The notes under the pieces: model-generated
Told to the model about the DNA's origin: nothing
What the model saw: the letters and a program-made list of their open reading frames with translations, nothing else
Databases searched by the model: none
DNA from: Terriglobia bacterium
Lineage (GTDB): Bacteria > Acidobacteriota > Terriglobia > Bryobacterales > Bryobacteraceae
Length of the DNA: 64,000 nt
Assembly: GCA_003175985.1 (NCBI GenBank)
Contig: PSRJ01000372.1
Location: 1 to 64,000, forward strand
Direction of reading: 5' to 3'
In this document: positions 42,275-49,617 of the stretch, piece by piece
How the letters are laid out: each line of letters begins with the position of its first letter
Position numbering within the stretch: position 1 is the first letter of the stretch
Translations under genes and position numbers: made by a program

Positions 42275-42306
42275 GCCCTGCTGACGGCTGGAACCGTCAG
42301 CAGGGC
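42275..42306. terminator. 13-bp perfect hairpin between passenger and transposase genes
   Basis: GCCCTGCTGACGG (42275-42287) pairs perfectly with CCGTCAGCAGGGC (42294-42306) around a 6-nt loop. No T-tract follows on the plus strand, so it is either a weak terminator that protects the transposase from read-through or a structural RNA/protein site. Confidence 0.45.
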
Positions 42307-42391
42307 TCAACCTCAGGCTTGCGCGAGAGGCAGGGTTTGCAGACCCACTGTCATTCTGGCGCTTCTGCCTGGAGAAAGCAAGAAGGCCGGA

Positions 42392-43354
42392 ATGACGTGC
42401 ACCAAGTGCCGTTCTACGGAAACCCGCAGCTACGGCAAGCACCGCAATGGATTGCGCCGCTTTCGTTGTCTGAAGTGCGGTAAGACCTTTACCGAACCAC
42501 ATACTCGACCGCTCGGACCCATGCAGATCGAATTCGAGCGAGCCGTTCTCCCACTTGAAATTCTGCTGGAAGGCGGGAGCATCCGCACCGCCGAAAGAAT
42601 CACTGGCGTGCCGCGCAACACGATTATGAGTTTGCTCCTGGTGGCCGGCGCCAATGCGGAGAAGCTGCTGGGCCGCGCGATCCGCAACGTCCCGGTGACT
42701 GACGTTCAATGCGATGAAATTTGGGGATTCGTTTTCAAGAAACAGGGAAGCAAGCGCGGCGACGAAGAGCGGTTCGCTTACATTGGTGATGCATGGACCT
42801 TTGTCGCCATTGAACGGTACACGAAACTGGTCCTCGCGTTCGAGCTTGGGAAGCGTACCGTCACATCGGCGATGCGCTTCACCGAGAAGTTGGCCACTGC
42901 CACCGATCCCAATCAGCGGTTTCAGTTGACCACCGATGGGCTCAATGCGTACCCGTACGCAATTGGCAACCTGCTTATGGACCGCGTGGACTATGCGCAG
43001 CTCATCAAGATTTACGCTCAAGAGACGCCTGAGAGTATCCGGCGCTATAGCCCGCCGCGCTTGGCTGAAACCAGCGCCACGCCAATCTACGGGGACCCAG
43101 ATGAGAAAAAGATCTGCACATCCCATGTCGAGAGGCAGAACCTGACCATGCGGATGTGCATGCGGCGGCTGACCCGTCTGACGAACGGGTTCAGTAAGAA
43201 GTGGGAGAACCTGAAAGCGGCCCTGGCGCTCCACTTTGCCTACTACAATTTCTGCCGCAGACACCGGACGCTGAAGACGACGCCCGCCGTTGCTGCCGGT
43301 CTGACGGATCGGCCCTGGACGCTTCGCGAATTGCTCCTGGAGGCCGCTGCGTGA
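42392..43354 (+). CDS. IS1-family DDE transposase
   Basis: The 320-residue protein opens with a zinc ribbon (C3xxC6, C26xxC29) and a helix-turn-helix (GGSIRTAERITGVPRNTIMS). The catalytic DDE residues are Asp108 (VQCDEIWGF), Asp182 (LTTDGLNAY) and Glu247 (HVERQNLTMRMCMRR), the last in the typical IS1-family context followed by LTRLTNGFSKKWENLKAA. All three are present and the frame is not split, unlike classical IS1 where two frames are joined by frameshifting. A terminator follows at 43397-43429. It should be able to move the element. Confidence 0.92.
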   Translation: MTCTKCRSTETRSYGKHRNGLRRFRCLKCGKTFTEPHTRPLGPMQIEFERAVLPLEILLEGGSIRTAERITGVPRNTIMSLLLVAGANAEKLLGRAIRNVPVTDVQCDEIWGFVFKKQGSKRGDEERFAYIGDAWTFVAIERYTKLVLAFELGKRTVTSAMRFTEKLATATDPNQRFQLTTDGLNAYPYAIGNLLMDRVDYAQLIKIYAQETPESIRRYSPPRLAETSATPIYGDPDEKKICTSHVERQNLTMRMCMRRLTRLTNGFSKKWENLKAALALHFAYYNFCRRHRTLKTTPAVAAGLTDRPWTLRELLLEAAA

Positions 43355-43396
43355 TTCTATGGCAACCCTGTCTTGAACGGCCCCCACCAGGAACGA

Positions 43397-43429
43397 GAGC
43401 CCAGCCCGAAACGGCTGGGCTCTTTTATT
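43397..43429 (+). terminator. Intrinsic terminator of the transposase gene
   Basis: GAGCCCAGCC (43397-43406) pairs perfectly with GGCTGGGCTC (43413-43422) around a 6-nt loop and is followed by TTTTATT (43423-43429). Confidence 0.88.
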
Positions 43430-43452
43430 GGGCACGGAGCTACAATTCGCCA

Positions 43453-44346
43453 ATGCAGACCCGAATACTATTGCTGTGCTTTCTATCCGTGATCGCATGG
43501 TCACAGCCCCCACAGAGTCCAGAACGTCCACCAGTGACCGAAGAGCAGCGCGCTATAAGCGCACGCAGCAAAGAAGCCACCAAGGGCGACGCCAGAAAGG
43601 CCCAAAATCCAGCGCCGCCTGTCCAAGACCATCAACCAACCGAAGCTGGCAAAGATAGTCCCCAAGGCGAATCCAAGGACGACCTGGAGGTAAACAGGCG
43701 GCTCGCGGAGTACACGAAATGGCTGGTGATCGTGGGCATCATTCAATTTCTGGCCCTGGTTGCTCAGGCGGCCATATTCGTGAAGACCTTGAAAGATAAC
43801 CGAAGGGCAATAGAGGATACCCACCGCTCTCTGATCCTGACGCAACGTCCCCAACTGACCGTAAGAACCCTCAGCGTGACTGAGCCTAGCCCCAACGAGC
43901 GATTCATTGCGCTGAAGGCGTCGGAGGAAATATTTAAGCCGAACGCTGCGGTCAACGGCACTCTGTCGGTGGTAAACCGAGGGAATTCCAGAGCGACGAT
44001 ACAAACCACATACTGTCGCGTTATCCACTCTGGCCCACCGAACATGTTGCCTAAAGAATTCCTTGCGGAGGCCCTTGGCGGACACTCCCTGGGAATAGAT
44101 CGCAAAACATTGGAACCCGGACAACAAATCACAGGAGCGTTTAGTGGAACGGGCCCAACCCTGGAACAAGTCCAGCACGCCTCGATCCCCGGCAAGGGCC
44201 GAGTGCTTCACCACTACGTCCTCGGATGGATCGATTATGCGGACGAACTCGGCTTGGTCCGCCGGACGTCTTTTTGCCGCCTCTACAGGAGCAACATTGA
44301 CGGCTTCGTCAAGATCGAAGACCCCGATTACGAGTACGCCGACTAG
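43453..44346 (+). CDS. Transposon passenger: single-pass membrane protein of unknown function
   Basis: From the ATG at 43453 the protein has 297 residues: a signal peptide (ILLLCFLSVIAWSQ), a polar Pro/Gln/Lys-rich segment to about residue 82, one membrane segment (WLVIVGIIQFLALVAQAAIF, residues about 93-112), a short coiled coil, then a soluble beta-rich domain of 165 residues (RPQLTVRTLSV, AAVNGTLSVVNRGNSRATIQ). That domain resembles the uncharacterised cytosolic domains found after a membrane helix in many environmental hypothetical proteins. The gene lies 23 nt after the transposase terminator and inside the right inverted repeat. No family name can be given. Confidence 0.7.
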   Translation: MQTRILLLCFLSVIAWSQPPQSPERPPVTEEQRAISARSKEATKGDARKAQNPAPPVQDHQPTEAGKDSPQGESKDDLEVNRRLAEYTKWLVIVGIIQFLALVAQAAIFVKTLKDNRRAIEDTHRSLILTQRPQLTVRTLSVTEPSPNERFIALKASEEIFKPNAAVNGTLSVVNRGNSRATIQTTYCRVIHSGPPNMLPKEFLAEALGGHSLGIDRKTLEPGQQITGAFSGTGPTLEQVQHASIPGKGRVLHHYVLGWIDYADELGLVRRTSFCRLYRSNIDGFVKIEDPDYEYAD

Positions 44347-44451
44347 CGCCAGTCTGCTATTCAGCAGCATGCTCACCAAGTCCCCTGGTTTGCGGCGCTA
44401 CAATATTGCAGGCATTGGGCTTGGGCGTGTCGCTCACCCCGCTGCATAAAT

Positions 44452-44475
44452 ATGCAACGTAACTTTGCGACACTA
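44452..44475 (-). repeat. Right terminal inverted repeat of the transposon
   Basis: Reverse complement of the left end at 22 of 24 positions. It contains TTGCGA (44465-44470), which can serve as an outward-facing -35 box. Confidence 0.9.
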
Positions 44476-44493
44476 CCAAGCGTTAGGTATAGT
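44465..44493 (+). promoter_or_regulatory. Hybrid promoter formed by the transposon end and the argC -10 box
   Basis: TTGCGA (44465-44470) lies in the right inverted repeat, TATAGT (44488-44493) in host DNA, and the spacer between them is exactly 17 nt (the end of the repeat plus the 12-nt target duplication). Another -10 box, TATAAT, overlaps at 44493-44498. Without the insertion the base run at the -35 position would be CCAAGT, a poor match. Confidence 0.6.
44476..44487 (+). repeat. Target-site duplication, right copy
   Basis: CCAAGCGTTAGG, identical to 41488-41499. Confidence 0.85.
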
Positions 44494-44494
44494 A

Positions 44495-44520
44495 TAATCA
44501 TTCATAGGAACGAATAATTA
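44495..44520. promoter_or_regulatory. Inverted repeat at the argC start, candidate arginine operator
   Basis: TAATCATTC (44495-44503) and GAATAATTA (44512-44520) pair at 8 of 9 positions across an 8-nt gap. The repeat overlaps the -10 region and ends 3 nt before the argC ATG. AT-rich repeats with ATTC/GAAT halves are typical of arginine repressor sites, but the half-site order here differs from the E. coli box. Confidence 0.4.
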
Positions 44521-44523
44521 GTC

Positions 44524-45528
44524 ATGCAGCCTGTTGGAATTGTCGGTTATCGGGGTTACAGCGGTGCCGAACTGGTGAAAATTTTGGAGCACCACTCGGG
44601 GGTTGATCCTATCCTACTCGACCATCGCGAAGATGGCGGCGGCGCTTCCCCCATCCGTAACCACCGCCCCTTGCGGCACCTGCCGTGTACCGCGGAGGCT
44701 GTGCGCGATGGCGGCCTGAACCTCGTGTTTCTGGCTACGCCTCCCGAGGTTTCGATGGAACTGGCTCCCGCTATGCTCGATGCCGGGGCACGCGTTGTCG
44801 ATTTGAGCGGAGCCTTCCGCCTGCGGACGCCGCAGAATTATCAGGCATGGTATAAGGAGCCGCATACACAACCCGCGCTGCTGGCCGAGGCGGCGTATGG
44901 GCTTCCCGAATTCTGCCGGGAGCGGATTCCTTCCGCGCGGCTGGTTGCAAACCCGGGCTGTTATCCGACGGCAGCGAACCTTGCAATCCGGCCACTGCTG
45001 GAGGCCGGCGTTATGGACCGTGCCGCAGGGATCGTGTGCGACGCCAAGTCGGGCGTGAGCGGCGCGGGGCGCAAGCCTAGCCTGAAGACCAGTTTTTGCG
45101 AGGTGACCGAAAACTTTTCGGCGTACTCCATCCTCACGCACCGGCACGTGCCCGAAGTGTTGCAGATCTCGGGTCTCGAAGAAGGTGAGTTCAGCTTTAC
45201 GGCGCAGCTCCTTCCCCTGGATCGCGGCATTCTCGAGACGATTTACTTCCGGGCAACGGGAGTGACCGAGACCGAAGATCTGATTCACATTTACGAGAAG
45301 CGGTATGCCAACGAGCCGTTCATCAGAATCTTCAATCCGGGACACATGCCCGATCTGCGCGGTGTGGCGCGCACAAATTTCTGCGATCTCGGCGTCGTGT
45401 TTGACGCGCGCACCCGGCGGGCGGTAGTCATAAGCGCGATCGACAACCTGGTGAAAGGCGCGGCCGGGCAGGCCGTCCAGAACATGAATCTGATGTTGGG
45501 ATATCCGGAAACCGAGGGGCTCCTGTGA
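44524..45528 (+). CDS. argC: N-acetyl-gamma-glutamyl-phosphate reductase
   Basis: The 334-residue enzyme reduces N-acetylglutamyl phosphate with NADPH to the semialdehyde, step three of arginine synthesis. The NADP-binding start GIVGYRGYSGAELVKILEHH is followed by the catalytic VANPGCYPTAANLAI with Cys146, then GVSGAGRKPSLKTSFCEV and the histidine region HRHVPEVLQISG. The closing NLVKGAAGQAVQNMNLMLG is a family hallmark. It is the first gene of an argC-argB-argA-like operon; its stop overlaps the argB GTG start. The transposon ends 48 nt upstream. Confidence 0.96.
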   Translation: MQPVGIVGYRGYSGAELVKILEHHSGVDPILLDHREDGGGASPIRNHRPLRHLPCTAEAVRDGGLNLVFLATPPEVSMELAPAMLDAGARVVDLSGAFRLRTPQNYQAWYKEPHTQPALLAEAAYGLPEFCRERIPSARLVANPGCYPTAANLAIRPLLEAGVMDRAAGIVCDAKSGVSGAGRKPSLKTSFCEVTENFSAYSILTHRHVPEVLQISGLEEGEFSFTAQLLPLDRGILETIYFRATGVTETEDLIHIYEKRYANEPFIRIFNPGHMPDLRGVARTNFCDLGVVFDARTRRAVVISAIDNLVKGAAGQAVQNMNLMLGYPETEGLL

Positions 45529-46313
45529 AGGTTCTGGTCAAGCTGGGCGGAACTCTGCTCGATTCCCGGGAATCGCAGGATGCGCTGGCCGGTCAAATCG
45601 CGGCTGCGCGCACCGCGGGCGTAGACGTCGTCGTCGTGCACGGCGGCGGCAAGCAGATGACGCGGTATCTGGCGGAACGCGGCGTGGAGAGCCGTTTTGT
45701 CGATGGGTTGCGCGTTACTACTCAGGAGACGCTTGACGCGGTGCTGAAAGTTTTTGCCGGAAGCGTCAATCACGAATTGGTCGCGAGTTTAAATCGCGCG
45801 GGTGCACTGGCAGTGGGCCTTTCCGGAATCGACGCGCTTCTCACCGAGGCCGAGCAGATGAACCCGGCGCTGGGCGCCGTGGGGAGGGTGACGAAATCGA
45901 ACGCTGCGCTGCTTGACCTGCTCACTGCCCATGGGTATGTGCCGGTGGTTGCCTGTGTCGCAGGCGATCGCCAGGGTCGGGTTTACAACGTGAATGCGGA
46001 TCAGATGGCGGTGGCGTGCGCGGCCGCATTCGGGGCGCGCCAGTTGATCTTCCTCACGGATGTGGAAGGCGTGCTCGACGGGTCGCGCCATGTGCGGCCC
46101 ACTCTCAGCGTGGCAGAAAGCGAGCACCTGATTGCGGAAGGAATCGCTACCGGCGGCATGCAGGCGAAGCTCAACGCGGCCGTTGCCGCGCTGCGCGCCG
46201 GCGTCGAACAGGTGCGCATTGCCCCAGGCGCGGCGGCCGGAATTTTGACGCGCCTGCTGGACGGCGAGGCGCTAGGTACCAGCCTGGTGCTCACGGAAGG
46301 AAGGGCGGCATGA
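45525..46313 (+). CDS. argB: Acetylglutamate kinase
   Basis: The 262-residue amino-acid kinase phosphorylates N-acetylglutamate, step two of arginine synthesis. Key parts are KLGGTLLDS (phosphate loop), VVVHGGGKQMTRYL, DGLRVTTQETLDAV, YNVNADQMAVACAAAFGARQ and IATGGMQAKLNAAVAAL. The start is GTG at 45525 overlapping the argC stop. The length and residues suit the short, possibly arginine-insensitive ArgB form: the N-terminal helix tied to arginine feedback in hexameric ArgB is absent. Confidence 0.95.
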   Translation: MKVLVKLGGTLLDSRESQDALAGQIAAARTAGVDVVVVHGGGKQMTRYLAERGVESRFVDGLRVTTQETLDAVLKVFAGSVNHELVASLNRAGALAVGLSGIDALLTEAEQMNPALGAVGRVTKSNAALLDLLTAHGYVPVVACVAGDRQGRVYNVNADQMAVACAAAFGARQLIFLTDVEGVLDGSRHVRPTLSVAESEHLIAEGIATGGMQAKLNAAVAALRAGVEQVRIAPGAAAGILTRLLDGEALGTSLVLTEGRAA

Positions 46314-46906
46314 TCTCCGCGCTCCGCGCCGACGCTTTTCTCGAACGCGCCTCTACAGCGCTCGAGCTGCACACGCGCAAGGCAACCATGCGGGACATTC
46401 CGCCCATTCTGGCGCTGATTAATGGCTACGCCACAAAAGGCATTATGCTGCCGCGCACGGAATTCGAAATGTCCGAGGCGATCCGCGACTTCACCGTGAT
46501 CGAGAGCCGGGGTGAGTTCCTGGGTTGTGGGGCGCTGCATTTTTACAGTCCCACGATGGGCGAGATCCGCTCGCTTGCGGTAGCAGAGGCTGCCAAAAGC
46601 CACGGGGCCGGCCGGCGGTTGGTAGAGGCTCTGGTGGCCGAGGCCGAGATTTACGAGCTCGATGCGGTTTTCGCCTTCACCTATGTTGTTGATTTCTTCA
46701 ACAAGGTCGGCTTCCACGTAGTGGAGCGGGGCGTGCTCCCGCTGAAAGCCTGGAAGGATTGCTTACGCTGCCCTAAGTTCCACGATTGCGATGAGGTCGC
46801 GATGCTGCGCGTCTTGCAGTCCGCGCATTGGGAACAAGCCCAACCGCAGCTTTGGGTTAGCGATACAGAGCGTTACATCCAGTTGCCTACACCACACCGT
46901 TCCTAA
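46310..46906 (+). CDS. N-acetylglutamate synthase-like GNAT protein (ArgA-type)
   Basis: The ATG at 46310 overlaps the argB stop by 4 nt. The 198-residue protein is a GNAT domain of the short ArgA type: RKATMRDIPPILALINGYA, then FLGCGALHFYSPTMGEIRSL and the CoA-binding AVAEAAKSHGAGRRLVEAL (xxGxG/A). A cysteine cluster LRCPKFHDCDEVAML follows. The pathway context (argC, argB) fits acetylation of glutamate as step one, giving three consecutive steps in one operon. The kinase-like half of classical ArgA is absent. The exact enzyme activity is inferred. Confidence 0.82.
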   Translation: MISALRADAFLERASTALELHTRKATMRDIPPILALINGYATKGIMLPRTEFEMSEAIRDFTVIESRGEFLGCGALHFYSPTMGEIRSLAVAEAAKSHGAGRRLVEALVAEAEIYELDAVFAFTYVVDFFNKVGFHVVERGVLPLKAWKDCLRCPKFHDCDEVAMLRVLQSAHWEQAQPQLWVSDTERYIQLPTPHRS

Positions 46907-47050
46907 GCGATCCCCGCAAAAGGGGGAAGCTCTCCGCTCCCGCAAAAGACCGCAGATATTTTCGTCAAATCAGCGACTTAGCGGATGTAGAATCTGATCA
47001 GGATATTAAAATCCTAAATAGAATTCGATCCGACTTCTTGTGAGGCAAGC

Positions 47051-48022
47051 ATGAGAGCGCAGACGGTTGATGTGAAATCTTCAACTGGCAGGGTCCTTTG
47101 CTGTACGGTATTCCGTCCCGGCGGAAAGAAGCTGCTGGCCAAAGGCCATGTGATCAGCGACGAAGATGTTCGCGTATTGGAGTCCGAAGGTATGGAGTCC
47201 ATATGGGTCACGGAGCTGGAAGAAGGAGAGATCGGCGAGGACGACGCAGTCTGCGCGGTAGCGGGCGAAATGGGATGCGGCAGCCTGGAAATTCGCCTGG
47301 CGGCCGGCGGGCGCGCCAACCTGGTTACGACCGAGAACTGCTGCGTGCTGGTGGACGACGAACTGCTTAAGCAGATCAACTGCACCGCGAGCGTGGTGAT
47401 AGCGACATCGCTGAACTACAGCTACGCCGTCGCCGGACAGCGGGTCGCGACGGTGAAGAGCGCGCCGTTCGCGGTGGCCAAGGAACAGTTGGATGCGATC
47501 ATCGGAACCATCAAAGAGCGAGGCCCGATTTTACAGGCGCGGCCGATCCGTACGCCGTCGATTGGCGTTCTGTACAGCGATCCGATCAGCGGCGAGCGCG
47601 CGCGGCAGTTGTTCGAGAACATCATGCGCCAGCGTCTGGAGCGTTTCGGCGTGAGCGCGAATTTCGTGCTGGCCTGCACCGAGGATGAGAACTCGGTAGC
47701 GCGCTGCCTGCAGCATCTGTTGCGCTCCAAGCCTTGCGCCGTGCTGGTGGCTTCGACCACTGCGCCGGCCGGACCGGAAGATATTGTCGGGCAGGCCATC
47801 CTCAAGGTCGGAGCCCAGGTAGAGCGCTTTCTGGCTCCCGTGGAGCCGGGCAACCTGATGCTGATGGCCTACAAGGATGACGTAGCGATTGTTTCCGCGC
47901 CGGGCTGTTTTCGCTCGGCCAAACCCAACGTGGTCGATTTGGTGCTGCCTCCTCTCCTCGCGCGTTATCACGTCACAGGCTGGGAAGTCGCCAGCCTGGG
48001 ACATGGTGGGCTGCTAGCGTAA
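47051..48022 (+). CDS. Molybdopterin-binding domain protein (MoCF-biosynthesis-like)
   Basis: The 323-residue protein has GAGG 5 nt before its ATG. Residues about 1-130 form a MoeA-like N-terminal part (TVDVKSSTGRVLCCTVFRPG, KKLLAKGHVISDEDVRVLES). Residues about 150-320 match the molybdopterin-binding MogA/MoeA-type fold (SIGVLYSDPISGERARQLFENI, LVASTTAPAGPEDIVGQAIL, PVEPGNLMLMAYKDDVAIVS). The GGSS-like catalytic loop appears as STTAPAGPED, so function could be binding rather than adenylation. A strong terminator follows at 48076-48106, so it is a single unit. Assignment is by overall pattern. Confidence 0.75.
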   Translation: MRAQTVDVKSSTGRVLCCTVFRPGGKKLLAKGHVISDEDVRVLESEGMESIWVTELEEGEIGEDDAVCAVAGEMGCGSLEIRLAAGGRANLVTTENCCVLVDDELLKQINCTASVVIATSLNYSYAVAGQRVATVKSAPFAVAKEQLDAIIGTIKERGPILQARPIRTPSIGVLYSDPISGERARQLFENIMRQRLERFGVSANFVLACTEDENSVARCLQHLLRSKPCAVLVASTTAPAGPEDIVGQAILKVGAQVERFLAPVEPGNLMLMAYKDDVAIVSAPGCFRSAKPNVVDLVLPPLLARYHVTGWEVASLGHGGLLA

Positions 48023-48075
48023 CGGGCTCCTCCACTCCTGTATCTGTCCCTCCGAGCAGACTACAGGTGCTCCTC

Positions 48076-48106
48076 ACCGGGCGTCTTTGGACGCCCGGTC
48101 TTTTTT
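48076..48106 (+). terminator. Intrinsic terminator after the molybdopterin-binding protein gene
   Basis: ACCGGGCGTC (48076-48085) pairs perfectly with GACGCCCGGT (48090-48099) around the loop TTTG, followed by CTTTTTT (48100-48106). It lies 54 nt after the stop codon. Confidence 0.92.
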
Positions 48107-48108
48107 GA

Positions 48109-48711
48109 TTACCAGGCGATTCCTCGCAGCCGCATCTCCTGCTGCAACTGTTCCGGCGAGTGGAATTGCACGGCGTCCATACCGATGTGGCAGGCCGCTT
48201 CCACGTTCTCGGCAATATCGTCGGTGAAGAAGCACTCCTGCGGAAGGCAGCCGGCGCGGCGAATCGCTTCTTCGAAAATCTCCTGTTCCGGTTTAGCGGC
48301 GTGCACTTCATAGGAGAGGACGCAATCGTGAAAGTGCCGCAGAAGGTCATAATTTTCCCGCAGCATCTCGAAATGAATGGAATTGGTGTTGGAGAGCAAC
48401 AGGAGCCGGTAACGGCGGGCGAGCGCTTCCAGAAGGCTGTCGGGAAGAAGCTGGCCGTTGAAGATGCAACTCCAGGCGCGGCAGAACTCCTCATAATCCA
48501 GCTTCAGATCCAGCGCCGCGGAGAGGCGTTTCACAAAATCCGGCGCATCGAGGAGTCCCTTCTCAAAGGGACCTACCAGTCCGGTAGCACGGATGCGCTG
48601 GCGGATCTCCGGAGCGGGATACGGACAGAAACTTTCCAGCGCACTGTACCCGAGCTGAAAATCAAACGGGATGAGTACTTTTCCGAGGTCGAAGATAATG
48701 GCTTTATGCAT
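48109..48711 (-). CDS. HAD family hydrolase (YihX-like phosphatase)
   Basis: The 200-residue protein has the HAD nucleophile loop IIFDLGKVLIPFDF (Asp8), motif II LLLLSNTNSIHFEML, the conserved Lys in VHAAKPEQEIFEEA and the acidic motif CFFTDDIAENVEAA. The G in place of the second Asp (DLGKV) is usual in the YihX/epoxide-hydrolase-N-terminal group of phosphatases. It probably removes phosphate from a small sugar or nucleotide in the cytoplasm. It converges on the preceding terminator. Confidence 0.9.
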   Translation of the reverse strand: MHKAIIFDLGKVLIPFDFQLGYSALESFCPYPAPEIRQRIRATGLVGPFEKGLLDAPDFVKRLSAALDLKLDYEEFCRAWSCIFNGQLLPDSLLEALARRYRLLLLSNTNSIHFEMLRENYDLLRHFHDCVLSYEVHAAKPEQEIFEEAIRRAGCLPQECFFTDDIAENVEAACHIGMDAVQFHSPEQLQQEMRLRGIAW

Positions 48712-48748
48712 CCGCTATCTTTCACGATAACGCGTGCAGCCGCGGGGA

Positions 48749-49543
48749 CTATCGTGGCGGCGCGGCGCCGCCTGCCGCGAGCGATTCGGCCTTGCGATAG
48801 TTGGTGTAAGTAATGTCCTGATCGAGATTGTGATTGAAGACGAGGAAGGTGCGCGCCTCCGCTCTGACGGTGATGCGGCTCGGCACCCACGTGCCATCCG
48901 GCAGTTTCCTCTGTTCCAGGGTGATGCGCGATCCCCTGGCTAGATGGGCCAGGAAAAGTCCGAACGTTACGCCCTCGGCGGCTTCGGCATCCGCCTTTAC
49001 CCACTGCATGTCCTTTTTATCGATCCACAGCGTGCCGCGCATTTTGGCGAAGGCATGAGCATAGCGCGAGCGCGGTGTGTAACCGGGGCGCGGTATGGCT
49101 TTTAAGACCCATGCGGGACCTGTCGGGAGAGACTCCTCTCCCGTGATTTTGAAATCGAACGCGTCCGGCACTTCGCGCATGTAGGAACGTTCGGCGGCTT
49201 CTTTTTCGAAATGGCGCTGCTTTAGGGCAGGCGGCTCGGCCCTCTTTTTCTCCAGCTCTTTGCCGATGCGGAGGCGCTCTTCGGGAGAAAGCGGTTCACC
49301 GTTATGCTGCACGTGTTCCTCGAATGCAGCGCCGTATCCCAATGGGATGATGTCGTATAAATCGACCGAGCCTGTTCTGGACCCGGCGCCCTCCTGCTCG
49401 ACCACACGCTTGATGCAGGAATAACCGGCGGTTTCCCTCCACGCCTCCTCTCCATTGCGAATCGACTGGCGGACAAGTTCGCGAGCGTCAGGGTGCGCAA
49501 AAAGAAGGCCGGCCGAGAGTATCGAAGCGAACGCGGAGCGCAT
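48749..49543 (-). CDS. Secreted protein of unknown function (lipoprotein-sorting-like)
   Basis: From the ATG at 49543 there is a signal peptide (FASILSAGLLFA). The mature 245 residues include ETAGYSCIKRVV, a long charged helix (RLRIGKELEKKRAEPPALKQ) and a beta-rich part (AWVLKAIPRPGYTPRSRYA, GTLWIDKKDMQWVKADAEAA, TWVPSRITVRAEARTFLVFN) that looks like the LolA/outer-membrane lipoprotein sorting fold. The sequence is known to me only from acidobacterial hypothetical proteins. The function is unknown. Confidence 0.7.
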   Translation of the reverse strand: MRSAFASILSAGLLFAHPDARELVRQSIRNGEEAWRETAGYSCIKRVVEQEGAGSRTGSVDLYDIIPLGYGAAFEEHVQHNGEPLSPEERLRIGKELEKKRAEPPALKQRHFEKEAAERSYMREVPDAFDFKITGEESLPTGPAWVLKAIPRPGYTPRSRYAHAFAKMRGTLWIDKKDMQWVKADAEAAEGVTFGLFLAHLARGSRITLEQRKLPDGTWVPSRITVRAEARTFLVFNHNLDQDITYTNYRKAESLAAGGAAPPR

Positions 49544-49617
49544 TCGCAAATGCCGATGCACGCACAAGTCCAACGTTGGCAATGCTACAGAATTTGCGCG
49601 GCGCGTCCGAAGAGTAG

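Larger units (their letters stand above)
41500..44475 (+). mobile_element. IS1-family transposon with passenger genes, 2976 bp
   Basis: Terminal inverted repeats of 24 bp (41500-41523 and 44452-44475) begin TAGTGTCGCAA and match at 22 of 24 positions. A 12-bp direct repeat flanks the element, within the range known for IS1-family insertions (about 8-14). Inside are the DDE transposase (42392-43354), a winged-helix protein gene and a small opposite frame on its left, and a membrane protein gene on its right, with promoter, hairpin and terminator between them. The element is intact by every test possible from sequence. A typical IS1-family element carries only a transposase, so the passengers are unusual. 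It was inserted just upstream of the -10 region of argC. Confidence 0.9.

Noticed and set aside
41765-43531. 588-codon minus-strand open frame across the transposon
   Set aside because: It lies opposite the recognised IS1-family transposase and a passenger gene, has no domain, no signal for translation and is of the kind expected opposite GC-rich genes.
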